From Spizellomyces punctatus DAOM BR117 (taxonomy: Eukaryota; Chytridiomycota; Chytridiomycetes; Spizellomycetales; Spizellomycetaceae), in contig NW_015971542.1 of NCBI RefSeq assembly GCF_000182565.1, positions 444,976 to 508,975 on the forward strand: a stretch of DNA of 64,000 nucleotides, in the 5' to 3' direction. Of the stretch, positions 27,101 to 37,540 are shown one piece after another (position 1 is the stretch's first letter; the number at the start of each line of letters is the position of its first letter). The translations under genes were made by a program, and so were the position numbers. The notes below the pieces were generated by a model that ran no database searches, was not told the DNA's origin, and was given only the letters and a program-made list of their open reading frames with translations.

Positions 27101-27351
27101 TACGGCCGGCAAGAAGTGTACCTATTCTTGCGAATCACTCAATCGATGCTGAGTCGAGAGCTGGGGACAAGGTACCACTCGCCACAGCTGCTTCAAATCA
27201 AAAACAGGAACCAAACAAGATAGCAACGCGGCGAATATCGGATCTTGTTACAGATGTAATGGGAGAAATGTTTGCACGAGAGCGTCGTACCTCGGTCGTT
27301 CAGAGGGTCCGGGTGCCCCGTACTTCCGGTGACAAACAATCTGGTAGCTGA
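21190..27351 (+). CDS. IQCH: IQ motif-containing protein H (IQCH) homologue with long C-terminal extension
   Basis: A long gene with many exons. From about 21712 it reads APSTHLPPIYVKRIRPVT, then a large conserved exon to 22640, then an IQ motif exon (REAAARKIQATFRMWIMR, near 22940) and a second basic IQ-like segment (FSRIQMWYRDRVWAANIF). Later blocks match animal IQCH: EDRINYFKQVLGRREDY, IPEAINSF-like FVVPEAARCFP, HGGIVHAFPS with VVDFEGKYDIL, GPLSVQFLTWIDPST and VWAV/LNLPTEYHDQ. The C-terminus of the IQCH part (TGMLYPEQDATWGGILPFI) is reached through acceptor GCATGTTAG near 25539. The last exon (from 25850) adds about 500 residues: disordered Ser/Arg-rich sequence and a coiled coil (EERTKQSQKKLEESHRKHLE). 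The start at 21190 (MHEPTVSTEYGVSLPEW) and the exons to 21700 are uncertain. In animals IQCH is a calmodulin-binding sperm/ciliary protein. Confidence 0.75.
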
Positions 27352-27473
27352 TTCACTAACTTATAGAGAGTGCAGTTTTAGAGCAACAGAGTGGGTGTCT
27401 GAATTATGTTATCTAGTTATCTGGTGACTGAGATCGTAGCTAGATTGCTAGTGATAACTTGGAGGAACCCCTA

Positions 27474-28042
27474 CTATAAGCGGAACTCTGCCTTAAGGCA
27501 AGCGGCATGCTTTTCATCGTAATTTGTTACGTCGATGAACACTTGGTACTTGCCCTAGTTGTAATTCAACAGAAAAATGAATACATTGTAAATATATACG
27601 AGCAGTTCGCAATCGCCCACAAAAACAAAAACCGCACCGGGGGTAATTCTCTGGGAAGCTCTACAGTGTGATTGATGTGCACCGGTCCCTTTTCGATGGG
27701 ACATTCCCTGTCGATTCGCGTAATTTCATCGCAGAGGTTGATTCTAGTGTCGAGCAACTTGATGAGGCCCAATTTGACCCGCACGTCCGCATACGCCCCA
27801 GCATCGACATCTTCGTCGAGATACCCCTTCACATCTACCGTAAGGTTTTCGCCTCGTTTTGGTGGATCGGGAGTAACGGTGATAGATTCAAGATGGAAAA
27901 TGTCGTCGGGAGAGCCGCAGTCCTGAACGCTCCCTTGAGTAAGAAGGAGTGGAAACTGGAGACGCTGATATTGTAGGGAAAGTGCAGAAACGGCGCTTCC
28001 TATAGCCAGGAGACCTAGCACTAAGAGATAGAACGTCTTCAT
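27474..28042 (-). CDS. NPC2: Secreted NPC2/ML-domain lipid-transfer protein
   Basis: Two exons. It starts MKTFYLLVLGLLAIGSAVSA, a typical signal peptide (the upstream ATG at 28129 would place a non-signal leader in front). The ML domain follows: VQDCGSPDDIFHLESITVTPDPPKRGENLTVDVKG, VDAGAYADVRVKLGLIKLLD and INLCDEI..CPIEKGPVHI. A GTGCGG donor after ELPP splices to the last exon GKYQVFIDVTNYDEKHAACLKAEFRL, ending at 27474-27476, which supplies the last Cys of the fold. Six cysteines and the PxGKY motif are as in fungal phosphatidylglycerol/phosphatidylinositol transfer proteins and NPC2, which carry sterol or phospholipid in the vacuole or secretory pathway. Length about 165 residues is normal. 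The N-glycosylation sites NLT and NHT are visible. Confidence 0.88.
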
Positions 28043-28297
28043 TGCTGGATGCCGCGGAGGTAATCGGGTGTTCAAGGTTATGTTAATGGAATGGGGAAGA
28101 TGAAGAAAGATAACAATGGTGGAAAGCAACCAGGAGGTTGAGTATCAGGCCATAATCTTCCCGCATGATGACACAACACGTGAACTGGCTTTAGTGTATT
28201 GGCAAAAACAAATGTCAGTGCCGCGCACACCAGGGAATAGACTGGCGACAACCAGCCCGGAAAAGCTAACTAACCAACTCCTTACAAGTAACTACGA

Positions 28298-28582
28298 CTA
28301 GGCCCAATTACACATGCAATACATTACGGTTGTTCTAACCGGGTAACTAGCGCCCACCACCACGAGAGAAATCCTACTAGCCTTTTGATTCCGAAATTCT
28401 TTAGTCGGAGGATGTTCAGATACTAAGGTAATGGGAATTAGACTGGATAATACGCGTGGGAAAATACAAAGATAATGCATACCTGCGATCGTAGCAATAT
28501 AGTAGTAGCAGCATTTGCGAGGGGTTATGTTGTTTTTGTAGTCGGGTGGGCGAGGTCCTCGGCACCAGAGCAGGATTCTCAT
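28298..28582 (-). CDS. Microprotein of the CRGPRPPD family, copy 1 (74 aa)
   Basis: Two exons, 28483-28582 and 28298-28422, separated by a 60-nt intron with GTATGC donor and CCTTAG acceptor. The product starts MRILLWCRGPRPPDYKNN, continues KCCYYYIATIAVSEHPP and ends TTVMYCMCNWA. It is small and rich in Cys, Tyr and basic residues, with no clear signal peptide. A CTATATAAA box lies 80 bp upstream, followed by a CT-rich leader, so it looks transcribed. The second copy at 59402-59799 keeps MR..WCRGPRPPD, YYYAAT and TEHP, and exon lengths differ by 27 and 84 nt, both multiples of three. I do not recognise the family; no function is proposed. Confidence 0.55.
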   Translation of the reverse strand: MRILLWCRGPRPPDYKNNITPRKCCYYYIATIAGMHYLCIFPRVLSSLIPITLVSEHPPTKEFRNQKASRISLVVVGASYPVRTTVMYCMCNWA

Positions 28583-28661
28583 GATGGACTTGAGAGTTGA
28601 GCGTTGGCAGATGCTTGCGAGTCGAGGTTAAAGAAACAAGAGGGAAGAAGAAGAGGAGGGG

Positions 28662-28670
28662 TTTATATAG
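28662..28670 (-). promoter_or_regulatory. TATA box and CT-rich leader of microprotein copy 1
   Basis: On the minus strand CTATATAAA is followed by a pyrimidine tract (CCCCTCCTCTTCTTCTTCCC) ahead of the ATG at 28582. This TATA plus CT-rich arrangement is typical of strong fungal promoters. The same block occurs in copy 2 at 59932-59940. Confidence 0.65.
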
Positions 28671-28988
28671 AAAAAGAGCGGATATATTGAGTCATGTATC
28701 GTCATGCAGGTGGCAACTGCAGAATATTCCTCTCATAGATGGCTGCAAGGGATAGTAATTGCCATCCGTTGATTGCAGGTATTGGACCCGTTTTTCATAC
28801 TGGCCACACATATTGGACCCGTTTTCTCATGATCGAGCATCTTGCATAGTTCATTTGCCTAAATCGAGGGAGGCATCTTGCATTTCATCTCATTCGATCC
28901 AGTGGCTGCATCTATATGCAGACTGACAGTCGTTCTTGCCCACACACTATGTAACGCGAAATAACGTTCAGATGATAACAATCTAATA

Positions 28989-30710
28989 CTACAAGGAGAT
29001 TTCCAACCATTCCTGTAATTCTTCCAGCTCTTCAAGATCTCGGGTACCCAATATCAAATCTTCCTTCAACATGCCAAACGCTTCACGAATGCCGTCTTCA
29101 CTATAGCGCGTACCTTTAAATGTATGGATTAGGCAAACATGCTCTGCAACATAATATTCAGATATGTGCAAAGGCGCACCTTGAAGACACTCTGATAACC
29201 GTGACGCTACAGCAATATGGCGCTCCGACTTTAGGGAAACATTTGCTTCCGTTATCATGCCTCTGTGAACATTCATAAGGATATCCTACGGTGGAATCGT
29301 TGAAGGTTGTAGTGAAGGGGCTGGTATTGAGTTAGAATTTGTGGAACATTTACCGCATCAGCCCAACGGAACGACCGCTCCAGTCGATGCGCAAAATCTG
29401 GTGTTTGGCCATAGATCCATTCCCAAGTCTTCGAACAAAAGCGCAGTTAGGACGAGTGGCAGTCGTGTTCAAAAATTAGTTTCTTACCCGAATCTCATCA
29501 TAGTAATCTCTCACTTTCGGGTTGGCTTTCATATGGTCCACCGTAAGCTCAACCGGCTGTATGATGCGATCTCGTCAGATCGGTATACCACCATTGCCAA
29601 ACTTGCAATAGATGAGTGACGGACATTACCTCGCGCCATGGCACACCATGAGTTCGATAGAACTCTCCAGCCACCGCCTCGCAAAATGACAAATGATCGA
29701 CGGTGAATGAATGCTCCCGTAAACGTGTCACATTTGATCGTACGCTTTCAACCCCTTTTCCGACAAGATTTTTCTGGGGATCTTGTAGTTCAGTACACAA
29801 AAGATTTTGTCACAAGAGTATCACTGAAACTTTACCGGTGGAGGCCGAAGGTACCGACCTAAAGCAGTAAGATCCGCGTCAATAAGCATCGTTCCATGGT
29901 GGTAAGCTCGCGCATTAACTAGTTTGTACGCGGAGCCAGAAACTTTTTTGTCGCCAATGACAAGATCGTGCCTCTCATTCACCGAGGCTGGGATGTCCAG
30001 TTGATGCAGTCCCCGGCAAACTAATTGAGCATTCGTTCGACGATCGAACTCATCTCGCGGCATAAAGATCGTGTAGTTGCTGTTACCAATGTCCTAATCT
30101 CGCCGCCAAACTTGTAGTTTAGCGCAACGATTTGGATCAGCCTCTATCCCCTATCCTCATACATGGTACACAGCTCCACCACCACTCCGTCTTCGGACTA
30201 GTGGTACACCATCATCTTGCATTAGTTTCAAGTGGCATTCTTTCCAGGGATTCTGGTTGAATGGCCAATTAGTAACATCCACCGCTGACGCGGAGAAGCT
30301 CACGTACTTGGTTTCTCCCTATAACAACACATGTCTGGTTTCGCCATAGGTAGAGGATATATCTTGCTGAGTTTGATTTTCGGAACAACCTTCAGACCAC
30401 ATAGGCTAAAAGAATGAGCTGCTGGCGACGCATTATGCAAAGAGAAAGGTCTCACCATTCTTCAAACGCTAAATTGATCCAAGGGTCCGTCTCTTTAGAT
30501 ATGTAGCATTCCACCTTTCCTTTCCAACGAAGGAACGCTCGGTGAGTTCTTGCTGTTAGTGTGGGAGACCAGACAAAGAGAGTTACCTGCTGATGGCAAC
30601 GTTGCAACGGTCGAAAGATAGGACACCGCGCATTTCTGTCGTAGAACCGTAAGAGCTGGATGCCTGTGTTGCTGTACAAGTTTACGACTAAAGCGGCTAT
30701 ACCAGTGCAT
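28989..30710 (-). CDS. LIPT1: Mitochondrial lipoyltransferase / lipoate-protein ligase (LplA family)
   Basis: Multi-exon gene. The start at 30708-30710 gives [20 protein letters not shown].., Arg/Ser-rich without acids, a classic mitochondrial presequence; an alternative longer frame from 30808 is out of phase with the next exon. Key LplA motifs are all present: [39 protein letters not shown], the lipoyl-AMP-binding [13 protein letters not shown] (split by an intron), [12 protein letters not shown], and [11 protein letters not shown] with YHHGTMLI. The C-terminal region continues through [14 protein letters not shown] to [11 protein letters not shown] at the stop 28989-28991. Enzymes of this family attach lipoate to E2 subunits and GCSH. 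Presence of the C-terminal domain suggests LplA/LIPT1/Lip3 type; which activity it has cannot be told. It is divergent from the IAH1-like gene with a 134-bp spacer. Confidence 0.88.
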
Positions 30711-30844
30711 GGCACGAGGATCTGCTTAAAATGTTCAGATGTTTGCAGAAGGTAATTTCCTCTCCGCCAGCCATGCCAACAGCATGAGTCATCCTGGGTA
30801 GTCATCACAGAGGCGATGGGGGTAAGCCATTATTTCCCATTACC

Positions 30845-31677
30845 ATGGACCAGCATCAAAGCGAGACGGACACTCTTCGTGCCATTCACTTGGACCAGAT
30901 ATTGCTTTTTGGAGACTCTTTGACACAATGGAGCTTCAATCCTGAAATTGAAGGATGGGGTGCCTTCCTCTCTAACTCTTACGTGCGGAAGCTGGACGTC
31001 GTCAATAGGGGGTTTTCTGGTAAGTGGACACTATACAAAAGGGGACGATCGCATATCTCACCAATCAATTTCAAGGATACAATACTGAATGGTGCAAGCA
31101 TATCATTGCACCTATTCTTCGCACCGTTCTTCCTTCTCCTGGAGCGCAGATACGTCTGGTAACCGTGTTCCTCGGAGCGAATGATGCCACTCTACCATTC
31201 TGGCCACAGCAACATGTTCCCCTTTCTGCATACAGAGACAATCTTCATTCCATAATTGCTTCCATTCGGAACTTTTCCTCCAATACGCGGATCCTGTTGA
31301 TCACACCTCCACCTATACACGAAGGAAAATGGCAGAAGCATTGCGGACAGAAGGGCCGTAGCATTAATTTGAGCGTATCGAACACATTGCAGTATAGAAA
31401 TGCTTGCATAGAAGTTGCACGCGAAGCCAAAGTTCCATTATTGGACACCTGGGAAGTCTATTTTGGTGAGGGAGCTACATATAATGAGGAAAAGGCGGAT
31501 GCGGTGTTGTCGGATGGAGTTCATCTCGCAAATCTTGGGAACCGGCTACTTGGGCATGCAGTTTTAGCCAAGATTCTGACGGAATGGCCGGATCTAGCAC
31601 CTGAGACTCTACCAACGGTGATGCCCTTATGGGATGTCTTGTATGGAAAAGTATTACCAGACGCTTTATTCCCCTAA
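30845..31677 (+). CDS. IAH1: SGNH/GDSL esterase, isoamyl acetate-hydrolyzing type
   Basis: Two exons joined at GFSG|YNTEWCK (donor GTAAGT, acceptor TTTCAAG). SGNH block I is ILLFGDSLTQWSF with the nucleophile Ser, the block II Gly lies in RGFSGYNT, block III is FLGANDATLP and block V is SDGVHLANLGNRLL with the Asp-His pair. TPPPIHEGKW and the overall length of about 250 residues match IAH1-type esterases that hydrolyse small acetate esters. The start MDQHQSETDTLRAIHLDQ has no signal peptide, so the enzyme is cytosolic. All catalytic residues are visible. Confidence 0.9.
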
Positions 31678-31867
31678 AGAATGTTAGATCTCGTCTATTG
31701 AATACTGAGTGCCAGTGATCAAGCACGTGGGAGGGGGGTCAATGACTCAGTCGCCACTTACGCGATGCGCTGCTGTGCTGTGGAGGGTTTCCGTTGCCCA
31801 TTTCCTGGACTTTTCAACCACCCCAAGCCGCAGCACTTGCAGCAGGCACCTTTGACATTTAAGGATA

Positions 31868-34267
31868 ATGGCGGTAGTTCTCCTTACCACGCTTGCTTGG
31901 ATATATTCGTTGGCCGCTGTCTTCCATGCCCTTTTGGCCCCCATTCTGCTCAAACTGTGAGTTGCTTCAACATGGTCATGCCATTTCACAACCAATAGCG
32001 TGGATATCCCATACTTAATGTCTTTGCCCACAGCATTGCCTCACAGCAAGTCTTGCGTCTTATCATCCTAACATATATCTTTCAAGTCGTTCTATTTCCG
32101 GTGCTGATCTATGTATGGTACACCAACGAAAGTGAAGGAAGTGAACCGAAGAGAAGGAAGTCTGTTGCACCGTTGCGCAACGGAACCGACGCTGATGAGG
32201 CTACAGCTCTTCTTTCCGATGCACACGCTTCTTCACGCGAGTCCACTTTGCGGAATAGGAGGAATTCGGGGGGCAGGTCCGAAAGTCCGTCTCCTTCCTC
32301 GGAGACGAGCGAAGGTACAGATGTGATAGGTGCGTTGTTTTAAGGTCGATGCAGGGATCTGACGCAATTCTGATGGTGCTCCTGGTCAAGGCTTGAAGCA
32401 CTTTCTTCTAAAGCGGAAGCTACGGACAGCATTGATGGTGTTGGCGATCGTCACAAACACAGTCTTATTCGGCCTGTGTTTGGACTTCACATTCAGCGAC
32501 TATTTATTCCAAAAGAACTATGATTTACTCGTCTCAAGAGTTGGAGGAATCGGCCCAGACTTTGCAAAAATCTTTGTGAGGTCCCCGACCGAGCACCAAA
32601 TTCAACTGGAATACCAGCGGGTAGAGGGAGACACTGGATGGCAATCTTGCGAGTCGAGTGTTGCTGTTAGCCCGAGCTCTGATTATACTGCTTCAGTCAA
32701 GTGCACGGGACTGTCTCCCGAAACTCAATACCGGTATCGGTGGCGGTCGGTGGCAACAGGGAGGTCCCTATTTCCTGAGTCCGACGAGCGAGATATGTAC
32801 TTTAAGACGGCTCCGCCGGATCGCGCTCCAGCCAAGTTTTCGTTTGCTTATACGTCATGTGTGAAGCCCGGGTTTCCCTACGGGACCAAGGTGCGACCAA
32901 CCAGGCCATTGAGTTAGCTCCGCGAAACTTATGCGGCCTTTCCTATAGGGGCTACGAGGCTTCCATGAAATGGGGCGTCAGGACCTATCCTTCGTCATGT
33001 TCTTGGGAGATTTAATCTATGCTGGTGAGATCAATGCTGGTCTTGCCCAGATTCCCGCTTGGTTAGCTGATACGCAACTTCTTTTGTAGACGCGCCATAT
33101 CTATATGGAACGGACGTGGACACCTACCGCTGGCATTATCGTTATCTCTATTCTAAACCTGATTTCCGGAAGACTTTCAGCAGGTGCGCATATTCATGTC
33201 ATCGGGCTCGTTAGGCAGTGGCTAATGCCACATTGGCATCAGATTGCCGTTCATGACAATCTACGATGACCACGAGGTGTTGAACAACTGGGAATGGGAT
33301 AGCCAGCAGCCCTATCCTGCGGCATTCCAAGCCTTCAATGAATATGCTGGGCTGTCCAACCCCCATGAGGACGCCAATGTCAGTGCTGTCTTTGAATATG
33401 AGTTTGGAGATACAGCTTTCTTTGTTATGGATGCGCGAGGATATAGAAATCGCGAAGAGGAAACAATGCTCGGGGAGAAACAAAAGACAAGGTTGAAAGA
33501 TTGGTTACTTGCAGGTATAGTGGCTGCGAGCTCTGATAGAAACTCCCGATACTCTCGCTGACATATCTGCAACACAGTTAATTCTACACATACTGTTAAA
33601 TTTCTAGTCAGTTCGGTTCCGTTTACCCAAAATTGGCAGTGGGAGCATACCGATACCTGGGCAGGATTCTTGAAAGTAGGAATTACATTTGAAAACGTTC
33701 TACAACTCGCGGATTAATGAAGTTTCCCTTTAAAGGAGCGGCAGGAGATTTTAGATTTTATATCGAGGAACCGGATCCAGAATGTGCTGGCGATCAGCGG
33801 CGACCGACATGAAGTCGCTATCACGCGGTTGCCAGGCAATGTCATTGAGTTCAGTACAAGGTATTTGTTTCTGCAGCGGTTTTTCGAATACAACAATTTG
33901 CATGACCCACTCTCGAATCGGATTAGCCCGCTACAGGCTTTCTATAGGTAGGCATTCGTGTCGTCAATCAAGCTCGCATCCTACATGCTTATACATGTCA
34001 CATTGTAGTCCCATCGATACATATATAGAAACAGGTCAGGACGAGAAAATCTTTGCTTGGCGCCCTGGAAACATCAAATGGGCCATGTTTACAATTGACA
34101 CCACCCAAAGTACCCCGACTGCCACCTATGCCCTCTTCGTAAATGACTATCAAGGTGCGCATTTTCGATTCTGGTAAAAGGCTTAGCGGTTGACACTATG
34201 CATTTGTCTTGGTGCACATCCAGATACACCCGTGTACGAAAAGACATTCCCGTTGTCCCGTTCTTGA
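31868..34267 (+). CDS. Membrane-anchored PhoD-like metallophosphatase
   Basis: Multi-exon gene starting MAVVLLTTLAWIYSLAAV. Three hydrophobic segments lie near the N-terminus (exon 1, then LRLIILTYIFQVVLFPVLIYVWY, then ALMVLAIVTNTVLFGLCLDF), separated by a Ser-rich cytosolic-like loop (about 32140-32330). A fibronectin-like PhoD N domain follows (FVRSPTEHQIQLEY, TGLSPETQYRYRW). The metallophosphatase core shows MFLGDLIY, TIYDDHEVLNNW, MDARGYRNREEE and NVLAISGDRHEVAITR (near 33780). The end is taken after a last intron at DYQ|DTPVYEKTFPLSRS, stop 34265-34267. Known PhoD-like enzymes are Ca/Fe-dependent phosphodiesterases or alkaline phosphatases. The multi-span anchor is less common than a secreted form. 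Substrate is unknown. Confidence 0.82.
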
Positions 34268-34531
34268 GAAACCTAGCCGTAGAATGTTGATTTGGTCACT
34301 TACGCAACTATGGGCAAGCTATCAACTTCATAAAAAAAAACAACAATTCACATTCGTAAGGCTACATAGATAGATGTCTTTTTTATATTCTTTATCAACG
34401 ACAGTAGCGTAAACCCACGTAGAACATCCGGCTTTTAAGATATAAACATGATGAGGAATAAAAAGTCCACTCTAAACTCTTTTTGGGAACGCGGGGCTCG
34501 CCCACGCAGTTCTTGTGTTTCTATATTCAGA
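34268..34531. other. Convergent intergenic region
   Basis: A 264-bp AT-rich spacer between the PhoD-like and septin stop codons, with an A9-type run near 34333. No gene seen; presumably two 3' UTRs. Confidence 0.5.
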
Positions 34532-36194
34532 TCATTTCCTTCTCTGTGCAACAAGTTCATCCAGTTCTTCCTCCAAAGCTTTGACATATTTATGCTGCGT
34601 TTCCAAGTCCTTGTTTAGGCGGTCACGTTCGGCAATCAACTGTTTAAGAAGAACACGGTTATCGGCAATTTCCATCAAAATTGCAGAAAACTTGCAAGCA
34701 CTTACCCGCTGCTCCCACTGCCTGAATCTGTTCTCCTCCATGCGGACCTGCTCGGTGAAACGTTTTCGCAAAGCCTCCTCTTCCTCTTTCATCTTCGTCT
34801 CCAACCCTTTCCGTGCCCTCATGGCTGGGTCATCATCCGATCGCCCTTCAGCTGTCAATTTGGTTATACGGAAGTTCTCGTAGTGATTTTCCTCGGTGCT
34901 GGCGATCAGATCGTGCATATGGGTGCTGCGAATAGTCTTGTAATGAGTATCAAATTCAAGACAGCTTCATACGTACTCATACCTACCGGATAAGGAGATT
35001 ACGGAGCTTTTTGAAATCGCAGTGGCTTTCATTTTCAACTTAGAGCGCATACCATTAGGAAGGACGGCAGATATGCTGATAAAAGTATTTCTTGACCCAT
35101 ACCTTCCGCAACGCCCCATAGATATTGACGACCCCGGACCTTTTCCCCATTAACGACCACATCTTGCTCACTTGCAATAACGGAGAACGGCATGGCGGAC
35201 TAAATCTCACACATCAGTAACGGCACCACGTAGTATGCCCCTCATCGCCGTTAAAACGCACCAGTATACTCTGGTTCCTTCGTGTATTCTCTTCATCGTC
35301 GCTCTGCACAGACGGGCTGTACACGGTAATGTTGTGGGTAGACAGACAGTCCCGAACCTTCAATTACTTCACAATTAGATGCAATACAAAGCATGGCACA
35401 GGTTAATAGCATGCATACCCGATCCTTGAAAATCGCCAAGTCTCCAGGGGTCAAAGTGTCGGCTTTTGCAACAATAGGGATGAGATTTACCCGTGAGCCC
35501 AACTGTTTCATGACTTCGATATCCAAGGGCTTCAGACTGCCAGGAAAGTCATGAGAATCATCAGAGACTTGTCAACACTAATCCGTATCATCTCTCACTT
35601 ACGTATGACCAGTTGGTTGAATAAAATACAAGCAAACGTGCACTCGAAGATCGTCCTTCTCCTGCCTCTGCGCACGCGACTCGTGCATCATGAAGTTATG
35701 GTGTTGCTCATCAATGAATTCGACCACAGGAACCCAACAATCCTGATTATTCACGTAGTCTCCAAAACCGGGAGTGTCGATGACCGTCAAACGTACGTTG
35801 AAGCCCTTCTCCTCGATCTCTGAGAACCATCAAGGTATTAGAAAAATGGACAAAGAGCTCCAAATCATCCTGTTTACTCGCGTAACCAACCAGCACGAAC
35901 GACGTCAATCTGTACGGTGCGTTCCAGCTGCTTTTGGAAGCGATGTTCAGGCTTTTTGTACTCTCGAAGAAGGGTTGTGAAAAGGGTGTTGATGAACGTT
36001 GTTTTTCCCAAGCCGGATTCACCTTAACCACGGTTGCATAAATCGCGCTGATATAGTTATAGCACATAGTTTCGCCATTTCCAAGACATACCGACGACCA
36101 TAACAGTCAAATTAGCGCCTTTCCGCGACACGATCCGATGCCGCTGATTAGGCAAGTTCGCGATGCCGATATGGGAAGATGCTGGCGCTGGCAT
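34532..36194 (-). CDS. Septin (Cdc11/Cdc12-like)
   Basis: Multi-exon gene. It starts [34 protein letters not shown] at 36192-36194; a longer in-frame start at 36356 would add an Arg-rich leader. After an intron come the P-loop [22 protein letters not shown], the G3 motif [13 protein letters not shown], and the G4 region [15 protein letters not shown]. The septin unique element follows, and then a coiled-coil tail ([22 protein letters not shown] and [18 protein letters not shown]). Septins form GTP-binding filaments at septa, bud necks and, in zoosporic fungi, around developing sporangia and rhizoids. [11 protein letters not shown] is typical of the Cdc11/Cdc12 groups; the exact group needs a tree. 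Confidence 0.9.
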
Positions 36195-36507
36195 GTTTGC
36201 AACACTGGTAGAAAGGAAGAAGGATCTGCAAGACAGCGACACCCGTCGATGGCCAAAGGATGTGTCAAGTTTGGAGCGGGCTTTCGCGGCCTCGTGAAAC
36301 CTGTTGGGAAGCCGCTTCCTGCGCGCCGTTGGTGTGGAACTGGGATCCAACCACACTTTGCATTGGAACCTAGCACGTGATACCTCTTTTTTCTAATGTT
36401 TTAATTTTCTGCCCAGCGCTGAGCCCCTTCGTCCTTCTTCCTTCCTACGCTTCTCTACGGCCAACTCGCTTGGATCTCGAGATCTCCCGTCGCTTCTCTT
36501 TAAACAA

Positions 36508-37167
36508 ATGGCTGTCACCGTAAGTGTTTCTGCAGTCCTTTCAATTGGTCCCGGTGTGCTGTCACTTCTGCTGTGATGGGGTTGCTGCAGTTTCTGCCTT
36601 TTGCAAGGAGCAACACGCTGCAAGCGACAGAGTAGCCACACTCCCCACACGTTACTGTGCGGCTGGAGCCCGGGTTTGCTCGACTGCTTGATATTAAAGT
36701 GAGTCTGGTTCTTGTTGTGGGTGATTAGAAGAAGGATAACAAGGCCAAGAAGGCCCCAGTCAAGTACACCATTGACTGTTCCAGCCCGGCCAATGACGGT
36801 ATCTTCGACACTGCTTCCTTCGTAAGTGTATTTGTTGAGTCGGTTGATGTCTCAGACAAATGCTTATTTTGCCATGCGATCATTATAGGAGAAATTCCTT
36901 CACGACCGTGTGAAGGTCAACGGCCGCACTGGCAACCTTGGTGACTCCATCACCATTACCCGTGGCGGCTCAGGCACTATCACCGTCACTGCCTCCCCCA
37001 GCATCCAGTTCTCCAAGCGCTACATCAAGTACCTTACCAAGAAGTTCTTGAAGAAGCACCAACTCAGGGACTGGGTGCGTGTCATCAGTGTTGCGCGCAC
37101 TGCGTACGAACTCCGCTACTTCAACATTGCGGAGGCGGATAACAACGAGGACGCAGACGAAGAATAA
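36508..37167 (+). CDS. RPL22: Large ribosomal subunit protein eL22
   Basis: Three exons: MAVT (36508-36519), then [31 protein letters not shown], then [63 protein letters not shown], ending in an acidic NNEDADEE tail. This is a complete eL22, about 120 residues, a 60S surface protein. The very short first exon and CT-rich upstream sequence are typical of ribosomal protein genes here. It is divergent from the septin gene with a 313-bp spacer. Confidence 0.95.
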
Positions 37168-37540
37168 GCTAGATATAGCTTCCTTAATCAATGTGCACTT
37201 TCTGACTCAATATAAATATTGAACAGTCTGCCATATTTGTACTCCTTAACTAGCGTGGAATCACCGCAATCAGGTCCCAGCATTCATTGGAATTGGTTGT
37301 ATAGTTATCCAATCACAGGTCCTTCTGGAAATGGACAGTTGCAAGATAACCAATTTTGAAACTCGTCAAGTGGATGATTGTTAAAGGCACTATGCACTAT
37401 GTCATGCAAGCACCCGAACTCTGTTTCGGCTGGACATCCACGTGGCTAAGCCCCGCGCATTACGATAGCGCGTTAATACAGGCCCAGCCAAACAAACCTT
37501 TTCACTCAGACAAACCTTTCATTCCGAGATCTTTTCAGAA

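Larger units (their letters stand above)
28192..28949. mobile_element. Mobile-looking unit, copy 1: inverted-repeat ends, promoter and microprotein gene
   Basis: This 758-bp unit is bounded by imperfect 27-bp inverted repeats. The left end (28192-28218) begins TAGTGTATTGGCAAAAAC and the reversed right end (28923-28949) begins TAGTGTGTGGGCAAGAAC, with 22 of 27 positions equal by eye. If the TA is a duplicated target, the ends are GTGT..ACAC, as in Tc1/mariner-type insertions; I cannot show the target duplication. A second copy, same orientation, is at 59328-60175. Both share the promoter block (TATTGGACCCGTTTT, CATTTGCCTAAATCGAGG, ATTCGATCCAGTGGCTGCAT). No transposase is inside, so it would be non-autonomous. 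Confidence 0.6.
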
